DNA from: Paralichthys olivaceus
Taxonomy: Eukaryota; Chordata; Actinopteri; Pleuronectiformes; Paralichthyidae
DNA: 64,000 nt
Direction of reading: 5' to 3'
NCBI RefSeq assembly: GCF_024713975.1
Contig: NC_091098.1
Location: forward strand, 10,326,816-10,390,815
Shown piece after piece: positions 13,901-26,400 of the stretch. The notes beneath the pieces are model-generated. The model was not told where the DNA came from. It searched no databases and saw nothing but the letters and a program-made list of their open reading frames with translations. Numbering within the stretch: the stretch's first letter is position 1; each line of letters starts with the position of its first letter. The position numbers and the translations under genes are program-made.

Positions 13901-16900
13901 AGAAATTTGAAATCCCAAAGAAGTAAATCATGGATGACATTTTGACGGCTAAAGGAAGTCTTTTTACAGCTGTAGCAGACTTTCAGGGTTTAATGCAAAT
14001 TCCTCTGCCCATCGCACACCAGCATACTGAGCAACGATGTGTATCAGAACAGGAAACTCGTAGAGTCAGAATCCTCATGCCTTGGGATGATTTTCAAGTT
14101 GTACATCTCTCCGAATGTACGTGGTTTATACTGGATTCAGCTCTTCTGTAAAATGTTAATTCAATATCATCAGTATAGCAGAATCAGACTCATTTAAGAT
14201 GCTGTACAAGTGCCCTGACACTCCAAATACAATTCTTTCTTTGCCTCATTTCACCTCATTTTTTTTCATCCTTAGCTCTCTCTCTTTACTTCCTTTCCTC
14301 TGACAGCTTTACCTTGACTTCCCATTTTCCACTTTTCTCCTATTCTCTTTCTCTACCACTATTTTCTTCTCTAATCCCACCAGAGTGATATAAATACAGC
14401 AGTAACCTCTATATCATCTCTCTACCCTTTTCCCTTCTGTCATCTCTCCACGAGCAGCAGTTGGAGGGCGATCTGGAGACGTTGGCGCTCGTCACATACT
14501 CCTCTCTGTGCCTGTCCATGCTGGCCCTCCTCCTTACTGTCCTGGTGCTCTCCTGCCTGCGAGGCCTCAAGTCCAACACCAGGAGCATCCATTCAAACAC
14601 TGCAGCAGCCATGTTTTTGTCAGAGCTGGTGTTCCTGCTCGGGGTCAATCAGACTGAACAACAGGTAGGTTTTGGCTTTAGCTTTCTTGTCTTTTTCTTT
14701 TTCTTCCACATTACTGCCCCTCTGGTTCCCAACTTGCAGCTTTTTGAATGAGCCAACATTTGCTTTGGGCCCGTCATTGTGCAGATTTAAACCGTTTATA
14801 GACATGAACTCTGGAGAGAATCTGGAAAATTGGGTCTTGACATTACCTAGACTTTGTCTTTCACATGTGATGAACACAGAAGGAGACGGTCTGGGTCAGA
14901 TGGTTTCTTAATAACATGACAGTATCCAGAACATTTAGATGAGAGGTGGTGTCTGGGTGGACCATGCGAGAATGGCTGCAGAAATCACGTGTTTTCCTTT
15001 ACAGGACATCAACATCAGCATCAGCCTTTAACACCAAAAGCTCTCGAATTTTACTGTCTTTCCAAGCTTTTCCGAGCTTTATCATTAAATGTTTGCCCCT
15101 TTACAGTTTTGGTTGGTGTCATTGTCTTTCTCGTGTTATCCTTCTTCTTGCTTCCTTCCCCTGTCCTTCTGACCCCTTTCTGTCTCTGTGACATCACAAA
15201 TGTGTGTGTGTGTGTGTGTGTTTAAAGAGCAGTCTTGTAGAGAGAGTAGTGCAAATATGTGCTCACTCAGCATGAAATCTAATTAATTAAGCTGGAACCC
15301 CCAAACAGTTGACTGTATGGCTTGTACGGTGCAACTGGTTACTTCTAGCTGAACAATATGTTCTCTAATTCATGTTCATCATGCTTGGGAGAACACATTA
15401 GTGCTCTCAGCGGTCGTGTGTGTTGGTGTGCACACTTTTGCATATTTCCGCCTTTTTATCTGTGTGTGTGTTTGTGTAACTTGAAGTGTTTGTATCCATG
15501 TGTGAACGTGTTTGTGCGAGTGGGAGTGTGAAATTCAGCTCGATCACTGCCAAGGCTGCAGTTATTTCTGTGTCGTCTTTGGCTGTGTTGTCAGGAATTT
15601 CTTCTGAGCTTCTTTTAACCTAAAAATCTGGGACTTATACGTTTCTTTCCCTCAACGTAAAGATGTGGAACGCTCAGCTGTTGTGTTTCATGACTGAAGT
15701 GTCTCTCTTTTTCCACAAAGAGCCCATGAAGGCTGAGAGACGTATTTTACATTTCAGTTGTTGTCACTGCTCTCATCCAGAATAACTTACGCCTGCAACA
15801 ACTTAGTGATGCTGCCATGGTTTTCTTAAACTCAAACAGAAAAGTTCAATTTGATGCATTTCTATATTTATTATGTACAAACAGGGTATTATCATATTTG
15901 GTTAGGTCATCATGTCTAACTGCATATAAAGCCAATCTGTAAACGGTACATTTCAGTTAACCAGGGAATTTAAAAAACCCGAACTGTGTCACAAAATGCT
16001 TGTTTCGTTGGACAGATTGTTCAAGATAAGAATTTTGGTAAATGCGGCGCGGTGGTGGAGTGGTTAGCACTTTCATCCCAGCAAGAACATTTCCCATTGT
16101 TCAGATTCCTTCCTGATTCCCCCACCTTCATCCCACAGTGCAAAGACATGCATATTGGGGTTAAGTAAACTGGGGACCATGTGAGCATAAATGTTTTTTT
16201 GTCTCTGAGCTGCTTCCAGACATGCACTGAACTTTGGATAATCTCCAGAGGGGTTGTATGTGAGAAAACAAATGTCCGGATAAGAAGCTACAGACTTTCT
16301 CAGGAGTTTCTCCTGCCGGTCATCTTGTTAAAACTCTAGATAATGTCTGAATGAGCTTATGTGACAAAACAGTAGGAGATCGTCTGGAAGATTCACTACA
16401 AGTGAGTGTGATGGGACACAGGCAACTGAAAAAAAACAAGAAAAATACAAATATGTCGGGTTGAAAAAGAGAAGCACGTCGAAGACACAGACGAAGATGT
16501 CAAGAGAGCTTTTGGTGATAAATGAAGACGCCAGTGTTGATGTGATGCAAACAAAAACACATAATATCCGCAGGAGAATGCGTATGTAAAGTCCCGCCTC
16601 CTGCATGTTGCACCACTTCTCACCTAAAATCTCTGGAAATGTCTTTGTTGCTATGAACATCTCTGACCGGAGACTCTCCTGCTGTGTTGTTCATGTGTTG
16701 TTCGTGTGTTGTTGGCAAACCCCAGAGAAAGTTCTGTCCAGGATGTGCTCCACCTCCCACCTAATGTCAGCTGGGGTTGAATTCTCCTCAATGCATCAGC
16801 ACTGTAGATAGTGGATGGATGGAAGATTCTGGTAGAGAGGGAAAGTCAAAGCAAATCTGATTGTGCTCTCTGGTTGCTTTGGCTTTTTAAGCTTCCATCT

Positions 16901-18484
16901 GTGCCTGGTGCTTATATTAATCAGGAAGTAGCATGCTGATCAAATCATCACAGTCTAATGTTTGTTCTCTCTTTATTTTGTTGGTACTTAGTATTCAAAC
17001 TGTGACTTTTAAAACTGGCTGAGAGTTGCCGATAGCTATCTACTCCAACTTGTGTTTTGTTCTCAAGTTGTTCCCTGTGGTTGGTTTGGATTTTGTTCTT
17101 CCTTCTGACAAACAACAACACAGATCTCATAGAAGACAGTTCCTGTAATAATCATTCCAGCTTTGAACCCCAAATGCCGAACACAGACAAGACTAAGCTG
17201 TGCTGTACTTCAGAACCACTTGAGTTTGAATGGCATCGTCTCAACAGGCCAAACAAAGGGAAGAGACCAAAGGCTGTAGAGTCTGAACAAACCTCTCCAA
17301 ACATGCTTCACTGCAGCCTCAGGGTAATTTCACAGAAAGCTTAAATGCTAATTCACTGCATTATTCATGGGGAAGTTCAGCATGGCTGCTGAAACCAAAA
17401 CAGCAGAACTTGACTGAGAAAAGCTATTTGGAAGTTTCCTCTGCCCTGACAAAAAAATAATTGACAGTCATTCCTGCTGACGTGCAGTCAAACCACAGCA
17501 ACTGACTGACCTCAGAATATCAACTTATAGCAGATCACTAAACACTGACTTGACGTCCCCTCAGGATTCATGCAGCATCACATCGATGACAAAGTTCACT
17601 ACTGTTTATGAAAATTTCAAACAACACAAAAAATGTAAGCAGATGATAATTTATATGGAGGTCCGAAGCTGCCAAAATTAGAAACAAACTAAAAAATAAA
17701 TAAATGAATGAAGGAATTCCCCCCCAAAAAATGTGACTACAAAATAAAATACATTTGGTATTCCTAACTCACTATTTAAATGACCTATTTATGTATTTCC
17801 ATTTATTTCTGTATTTCCACATCTATTCATTTTTTCTTCTTCTGATGCTGCTTAATTTCATGCCCATAATCACAGTTAAACAGGCTCTTGGGTGTTTTTA
17901 CTATAGTTCTGCACATTAACAACTGTAACACACTGCTATAAACTCTCTTCATTAGTGATAATTAAATCAGAAATGCCTGTTACTTCATGGCTGACACCTG
18001 CTGTGCTGTAATAAAGATTTATTGGTCTCTTGCCAAGACGTCTGCTCTCAACTGTCACAAAATCAATATGAAAGTTCACGTTATTTTTTATCCCTCACCT
18101 TTTTTCAATTTTTTTATTTGACACATTACTGCTGCCTCACCTTGCCTGTCCCCTTCCTTCACCTTCCTTATTCCCTCCTAGCTTTTTCTTTCTTTTATTC
18201 CTTCTCCTTCTATCTTCCTTTCTTTCCTTTGCTATCTCAAATTTTCTGCTCCTTCTCATGTTTTCTTATCCTTCCCTTTACAAATGCTTTTCTTTCTGTC
18301 TTCCTCCAGTTTCTGTGTACAGTCGTCGCCATCTTGCTCCATTACTTTTTCATGTCCACGTTTGCCTGGATGTTCGTCGAGGGCCTTCATATCTACCGCA
18401 TGCAGACTGAGCAGCGCAATATCAACTATGGAGCCATGAGATTCTACTACGCCATCGGCTGGGGTGTGCCCGCTATTATCACAG

Positions 18485-18538
<54 letters not shown>

Positions 18539-18907
18539 TACATACATGCAAATGTGTGTATACATCAGTGTATACTCACAGTCAAAACATTTTTCCTTGC
18601 CACATTTACTCATCCGTGACGAAATATATGACAACATACTGTATATCTGTATGTACAGACTGTATGTATGTATGTATGTATACACAGTATATGCACTGAC
18701 ACGCACATCACACACATTCACAGTGAGTCTGGCTGTGTAGATAAGGAGTCCTATTGACACTTGTATTAAGCAGGTTTCAGTGACATTTTAATATAGTGGT
18801 AGCAAAGCACAGACACACATCCACACACACACACACACACACACAAGCAATTTCTTCCTTGACACACCCAGCAAGCAAGTAATATCTGTCTGCTTTCTTC
18901 CCTCTCC

Positions 18908-18943
<36 letters not shown>

Positions 18944-21900
18944 GGCATTATGTTTCTTTCCTCAGGCTCCGAGGTGTGTTTGTCTGTTGTGACTCTCCTA
19001 CTTTTGCAATTCAGTTAAAAAAAAAAATCTATATTAATCAATTACTGTTACAACCATGACAGTCTTCAAACAAGGACATAGAAGGAATAGTTCATGTACA
19101 CATTTCCTGACAACCTTAGCTGGCACCATCATGGACGTTGGTCATTGGTCTGCTCATGAGAGAGCACAAATGATGGATTCATCCAAAAGCTGTTGCCATG
19201 ATAAACACGTGATAAACCACCATCCTGCTTTGTCAACTAAAATGATTATCTATATGAATTAATCATATAATAATGACTAATCATTACAAGACTCATGTCC
19301 AACATTGATTCTTTGACATTTTCCTGCCTCTGTCACTGAGATAATGTCTGTTATGACGTATTGTAAAACCTTTTCTGACTGCTGTCTCTGTGATTGACAG
19401 CTGAAGAGATCTTCTGAGTAGATCTCTAGAGAAGATCTTTTGTCTGATCTGTGTCATGCCTGTGTCTCCTCACTGTAGGCCTGGCGGTGGGATTAGACCC
19501 AGAGGGTTATGGGAACCCAGACTTTTGTTGGATCTCCATCTATGACAAACTCATCTGGAGCTTCGCTGGACCTATTGCCATCGTCATACTGGTAACTGTC
19601 TCCCTGACTGTCTTAATATGCTGTTCATGTTGTGTCCACAAAAACCTGAGTGAAAATGTTGTGTAATCAGTGATTCTTTTTGTTCTTTATTACTGCTAGA
19701 CCATCATTTTGTGAAAAATCATCAAACATCTTGGATAAGAAAATGTGCCAGGTTTTATGATGCTTATGAATAATTTTGGTGCATTGTTGTCATAGTTGAA
19801 CTAATCAGTATTGTTCATTTATAAACTTTTCAATTTATTTATGTGTTTATTTTCTATCTTCTTTTCATCATTCTGTTGATGTGACTTTGCTTCATCTGCA
19901 CTAAATTCATTTATTCAACAATTTTCTGGCTTTCAAGTATTTCAGCCAGTGAACCAAAGCTAAATAAAAGAGCCGTTTTTGGTTTTTCTAAGAGACTTGA
20001 ATGACTTTGTGTTTACTCAGTTTGTCTTTTACTATATATATGTGTATATTGTCCACATTGATCTTGCTGTGTCGATTTATCATCATCCCTGGTGTTTCTA
20101 GTGGCAGTATTGAATTAGCATCCAAGCATTAAAACAGTTGTCTTACTCTAAGTATTGATCTGCCTCTTTCTAGGTAAATGGAGGGATTTTCATGACTGTC
20201 GCCAAGATGTCTTGCAACCCATCACAGAAGGAGATCAAGAAGCTGCCTGTCATGTGAGTACTTGACCACTGGTGTCAAAGTACGATATAAAAGATATAAA
20301 AGTCTGTGGATACATGCTTTCATCAGAATTGCAAGAACTGCCAAAAAAGAAAATCACTCAGGGTCCCACTCCAGCTGCTTATTTCAACTTTAGTACTCTT
20401 TATTAAAAACTTTTTTATAATCTTCTTTGTTCCTAAAAATAACTTATTCAAAAGATGTGTCAGTTAAAAAAATTATGGCCCAAAAATGGCTTAAATCTCG
20501 ACACCTTCCTTCCATCTATTAATATGCTAATATGGCTCCGCCCCTGCCCCGATCTCCCCACCCTCACAGCTGACATGCAGATGAGGAGCCTTTTTACAGC
20601 TGCTGAGCCCCACCCACAAGTTGATTGGATTGGTTTCTCAGGTTTCTTACATCACAAACTCTGGCTGTCCATTTCTTTCAGACTGACATTTATTATTTAC
20701 AGCACTGTAAAGGTGGAAATACTCAGCCATTGTGTTGACTGCTCTTTCAATTAAAATGTGTCTTTTACAAAATGTAAGGCACAAGGGGGACATGTTAACT
20801 AAACCTGAGTTTTACCGGAGTGGGACTTTTAGCTATGTGGTGCCACATTTCTGTTTCTGCATTCATCCTATGGTTTTATCTGAGGGCTCTGGTTCCTGTT
20901 CAGTCTAACTTTGTCTTGGTTCCTGCAGTCACTCAGTACAGATCACAGGAAGTGTTACATCATCCAGGTAAATCCAATTTTCACCCCTGTCTCTCTATCT
21001 CTGGATCCAGTGCAACGATCCGTAATGCCATCCTTCTGCTGTTGGTTGCCACCTCCACTTGGCTGTGTGGACTCATGGCTGTGAACAACAGCATCCTTGC
21101 CTTCTACTACATATTTGATGTCCTCTGCCTAGTGCAGGTATGAACACAGTGTATGTTTTTATTCAGGGTAGAACTAATCTATATGATTTCACAGTAAAAA
21201 AAAAAAGTTTCTCCAGCAGCAATTCAAGTAATATTCTGTTATTACTGCTGTCACATAATTTTGTACATGTTAATATTGTTCACTTTATATGTGTAATTGT
21301 ATAATGTTTGGGATGTGCAGAACTTTTTAGTTTTGAAGATTAAAACCTTAAATCCATCTCTTTGTCCTTCTACTTCTCTTGACCACCCTCTCCCAGGGTC
21401 TGTCGGTGATGCTGGTGTTCACAGTGTTTAACTCAGAGGTTCAGGAGGCCTGGAGAGTGGCCTGTCTGGGTAAGAAGAGTCCTGGAGAAGATCCACCAAG
21501 ACCTCCGCAGAACACAGTGAGTCCCACACACACTTTGGAGCTTGTCTCTCCTGAACTCAAAACCTTTACTATTTCCAAAGAACTTTGTCAGCAAGCTTGG
21601 AAAAAATACCATGCAAAATAATACAAATGTCATCATTTGCATGAGTTATGGTATTATATTGAAATTGACGTATTACAAATTACATACTTGAAGGTTAACA
21701 GCCTGATGAAGCTTTATGTCAACTCACTACATGATCCCAAAGGCATTCAGGCTGTTTTCTTCTGTTGTACAATATAGTCTACATGCACATTCTCACTGTC
21801 CATTATTAGACAGCACAAAAGTCCTCCTGCCCCCAATTCCTCCTTCCCTCTATCCATCTTCCCTGTCCTGCCTCTCCTCTCCGTCTGCCTTCAGGGTTTT

Positions 21901-23438
21901 CTGCTGACCCAGTTAAGACAGAATACCGACCAGTGGAGCCCTGTCTGCTCCTTAACCATGCTCTGCCACAGAGAGTGCAGTTCAGAGAGAGACACTTTTT
22001 AGTGTTTGTGCGTGTGCGTGCGTGTGCGTGCGTGTGTGTGCGTGCGTGCGTGTGCGTGCGTGCATGTGCGTGTGTAACCCTGCCCTGGTTTCATTTCTTT
22101 CCTTCTTCTATCTTCTCTATCTGTCGCCTGGATATGTGTTTGAGTGCCTGTTAGTCTTGACTCTTTTTACTCTTTTAACACCCTTTCCCTCCAATGCTCT
22201 TCCTACCCATTAGAGAACTTTCCCAAGTGGGACAAATGACTGTACCACATCAACACACACACGCAGGCACGCATACACACACACACACACACACACATAC
22301 TACTACAGAATATAAAAATGAGCGTCTATCAGCATCATTTTGTATCTGAGTGTCTGACTCATGCTGTATCATTTCTTATTCATCGAGTGACCTAATACAG
22401 CAGAGAAAGCTGAGGTCATGCCTCCTTCTGTTTTGTTTCATCAAGTTTTAGCAGTTAAAAGCTTCCTTTTTGGAAACTACCGTAAAATATAATGGGGGCT
22501 GTATTTTTTAAATGCCAACAAAAATGATTACGTGTTCACCCAATAAAAATAGAAAACCCCAGTGTCATAAAGATGTCCCATATAAGTGGGATTTTTTGGG
22601 AGTTTGTATTGAACGGTTTGTTATGGGAATAAAAGACAATTTTATTATCTACGTTACAAAAGGACCCTTAAAATGTTTCTCTCTCCTCTAAATAATCAAT
22701 GTGTCTATGTCTCAGAATCCATATCACAATGCATCTCTGTTGGAACAGAGTGGACTGCATCGCATCACCCTGGGAACCTCCACCATCTCCTCTGTCAGCT
22801 CTGCCAGGTATATAACTCACACATGTTCAAACGACACATAGACAAGAAGCCATCACAACTTTTTGAGTGGAAAACCTCAATATTGTGGCAGGAAGAGCAG
22901 ATTAAAAATACATTTCATCATAGAAGAATGAATGGTTTAATACCAACGGCATCAAAATGGCAAATTAATATTGAGTGAATGATGACTCAAAACTCAAATA
23001 GAAATCTGTCAGGTTTCATTGATTCTCTGTGGCTCTGATTTGAGATGAGATTGCTTTAGGGAGGAAATTCTCTTGCAAATAAAATCATGTCATGTATTTT
23101 GTGGGTCAGTAGGGTAAAGATGAAGAGGATTGAATGGAACAATGTGATTTACTGTATGTAGAGCAACACTAATATACTCTAAGATGGGCTGATATGGCTC
23201 AGTGACTCTGTGTGTGCACGCGCGTGTGTGTATTTGTATGAGCCTGCATTAGGACACATATAACTTACTGTATGAGTGTGTTTGTATGCATGTGTGTGTT
23301 CACTCACTGTTCTCCTCTTTGCCCGATAGGGAAAATCTTTTAGCTCGGCAGACCCTGGAACAAAACATTGTCCAAACTGGAGCGACAGACCTGGATGTAG
23401 CCATGTTCCACAGAGACGGAGGTCAGCACTTACACTCA

Positions 23439-23485
<47 letters not shown>

Positions 23486-26400
23486 CCTTGAATGAGTAGA
23501 TAGGACACACAAACACACTTGTAGTAAACAGTCATAACACATTCTTCATTTCGTCACCACTGGTTCTTTCTTTTCCTCTCACTCATCTATTACTCTTGGT
23601 CTCTTGATGACTATCTGACCACGGACATGAACAATTTATCAACCCTATCTTTTCCTTTTATAATTATTTTTCTCCGTCCCTCCTTTCACCTGTCTTCCCT
23701 CTCTGTCCTTCTTCTCCCTCCCTGCTTCCAGGTGAGGACTCGGACTCAGACTCTGACCTCTCCATGGAGGAGGAGCGCAGTCTCTCCATCCCTTCCTCTG
23801 AGAGTGAGGACAACGTCCGACTCCGTGGACGCATCCAGCGCCGGTTCAAACGTTCTAATCACAGTGAGCGCCTGCTCACCGAGCCCACCCACAACGGCTC
23901 CAAAGGTAAATGTGCACTTGGTTAGATATTCAGATGATTGAAGGATTTTTTTCTGACAGTCAAAAAGCTACTAGTGAGTAAAAGACACTTGATGAGAGCG
24001 GTTGATGAGAACACTCATATACCTGCCAGCCAGCTGTAGTCTGAAGTCCAATCTTAAATCTCTGTCATGTCGAAGCATGTGGGGGCACAATAACAGTGTA
24101 CATGTATATTAACAGGAAATGTCAATGCAAGTAGTAATTTATCAATACTTGTTCTTCTCATCATCATGAAAAGATGTCATTCATAATTTATATATAATGC
24201 TTCTTGAAGTGTGTGATATAAATGTCAGGCAGACACAGTGTCTGTGAAAGCTTTCACTGTGAGAAAGGCCCAGACATGGAAATCTATAAATCCATATAAG
24301 TAATCAATTCTCAGCTAATCAAGCCATCTGGATGACACGACCTCTATTCAGAGTGAAATGAGGACTAATGTTGTCAAAATGGGGGAGGACAGGATCCAGA
24401 TGGTCAGTGCAGGCGAAGAGTTAGAACAGAGCAGGCTTCTGACTGAAAGGTCACAATTTGAGGATTCGTTGGGACAAAGCATTAAACCCCCTCCTCAATT
24501 CTGTCGAGCCATCAACTGAGGAAGTGTTCAACTGACAGAAAAATAATCATGCCTGCATTAGAAACTAATGGAGGGAAGTTTGGTTTTATTCCAGAGGCCA
24601 TTAGACTTGTTAATGGCCAAAGTACATGAGATTGACAGATTCATTGATTATGGCAGGAATGAAAGTAAGAGCCTTAAAATATTTGATCATCTTTGAACCT
24701 CACTAACAAATCAGTGATGAAACATTAATAAAATATCTCTGCTCGCGCCAACCTGTTAAATGGCTGCAAGAGAAATGCCACCATTAATGGACACCTCTCC
24801 TTTTTCCTAAATCACTTTGTACATTCTAAACATGTGCAGCACATACAGCATAATGCTATTTGTCTGCTGACACCAGTATTTAATACACACATCTGTTTCA
24901 TGTTTATTGAGATGCACAAAAACGTTGCAGAATAGTTAATGTCAAATTTAAAAGATGAATGCGGGAACATTTTGAGAGATTTTCATAATTAGTGTTTACA
25001 GGTTTCAATAATAAATTATTTTCAGCTATGACAGCAGTAACAGTGAGTTTCCCACAATGTTTGCTTTTAATTTCTTCACCTCGACTTAATAAGCTTTTTG
25101 GAATTATCAGAAGTTATTGGTCAATCCAGGTATACCTGGTGTTGGAACAGATTTAATCATTTTTCAGTAACCAGAAAGTGGTTTTGTGTGCGTGTGTGTT
25201 TGAAAGATCTGGATGGAAACGACCTTCTGTCCTATTGGCCAGCTTTGGAAGAGTGTGAGACGCACACGCTGCAAAAGTGGGGCTCAGAGCGCCCCCTGGG
25301 AGCAGATTACAGCAAGGATGCTGCCAACAACAACCAGCTTGATGCAGCACTGACCAGTGGGGATGAGAACGGCCTCACGCATCCACACAGGCACCGCAAG
25401 GGTTAGAAAAACACAATCATTTTTAAAAATACTCAGAGCACACTGAGTTTGAAATTACTTGCAATATTATTCTAATCTTTAGTTTATCCTTCAGTTTTTG
25501 TTCTTGGCCAAGGCATTGCTTCTAGATTAAATTCAATGGCACATGAATACTGGAGATGACAGCAGCGCATCGCTCAAAAAATTTCTGAACGCCCTCAATA
25601 TGGCTTAGCAGCCAGTTACTGGGGTGTGCAAAACAGAGCATGTTTATCTAAAGTCAAAGTCAGAATATAATGAGATGGTCAGAATGTCATGACTCTCTCA
25701 CAACATACGTGTGCTAACCACACAGCACTCTATCTGGAATCAGCAGAGTGGCCTGTCTGCATAAAACATAACTCGTACAACACACGCACTAAAACCGTGG
25801 GTGACATTTTTATATATACTGTGCACTTAGTATACTCAGAAGACATTTCAAACCGGCATATGCACACAAAGGTGCACCACACTTGCAAAGACATGCAGAG
25901 AATGAGTAAGAAAGAAAGACAGCAGATCATACAAGGACCCTTTTTTGACATTTTAGGACACGTAATACTACACAACAACATACAACACATGTACACACAC
26001 AGAAAAAGAAGCGGACATTAGGAAACCTCACTTACAATACTGAATGTATTTTAATTGTACAACTTCATTTTCTCAATTGTCTCACTCAGGGTTTCCAGAT
26101 TACCCAGATGGTATTATGATTCATAAAATATTAACAGTGAATGTAGAAAGACCTAAAACTGTCGTTAATAAGTCCAAAATACTTCTGTCTCCTACTCTTA
26201 TTCACTCCTCTTCATCTGTGACTTCCTTCTCTTTTCTTCCCCTTCTTCTCACATCATCTTTCCTCAAAAAGCTTTTCCACCTTCATCTTTAACACCTTTT
26301 GTTCCCTTCCGTCCAATCTTCCCGGTTATAGAATCTCATTACTTTTTATGAATTCAAAATTCTTGCTCATTTATACCGCTTGCGCTCTTTTCTCTCTTTC

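Larger units (their letters stand above)
14665..18309 (+). other. Large celsr3 intron, repeat-rich
   Basis: Separates the helix 1-2 and helix 3 exons. It contains a GT tract (15201-15220), the nested repeat and MITE at 16044-16822, and a pyrimidine-rich run of about 200 bases before the acceptor at 18309. No internal exon with conserved sequence was found. Confidence 0.7.
14458..21516 (+). other. celsr3: celsr3 seven-transmembrane exons
   Basis: Six exons code the adhesion-GPCR helical bundle (about residues 291-564 of the visible protein). Helix 1 is YSSLCLSMLALLLTVLVL and helix 2 TAAAMFLSELVFLLG (exon 14458-14664). Helix 3 is TVVAILLHYFFMSTFAWMF, then GLHIYRM and the start of helix 4, GWGVPAIIT (18310-18484). 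Extracellular loop 2 has LDPEGYGNPDFCWIS and leads into helix 5, IWSFAGPIAIVIL (19479-19591). Helices 6 and 7 are AILLLLVATSTWLCGL and ILAFYYIFDVLCLVQ (21011-21137), followed by VMLVFTVFNSEVQEAW (21397-21516). The intron between helices 2 and 3 is the longest internal one in the gene, about 3.6 kb. Confidence 0.92.

Noticed and set aside
13930..14151. 73-codon frame in a celsr3 intron
   Set aside because: No motif, no splice context and ordinary intronic composition around it.
18022..18699. 225-codon frame around the helix-3 exon
   Set aside because: Only 18310-18484 is coding; the rest is a pyrimidine-rich intron end and a CA repeat read as Thr-His.
22005..23495. Cys-Val or Thr-His rich frames over GT/CA tracts
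   Set aside because: Simple-repeat translation, not genes.
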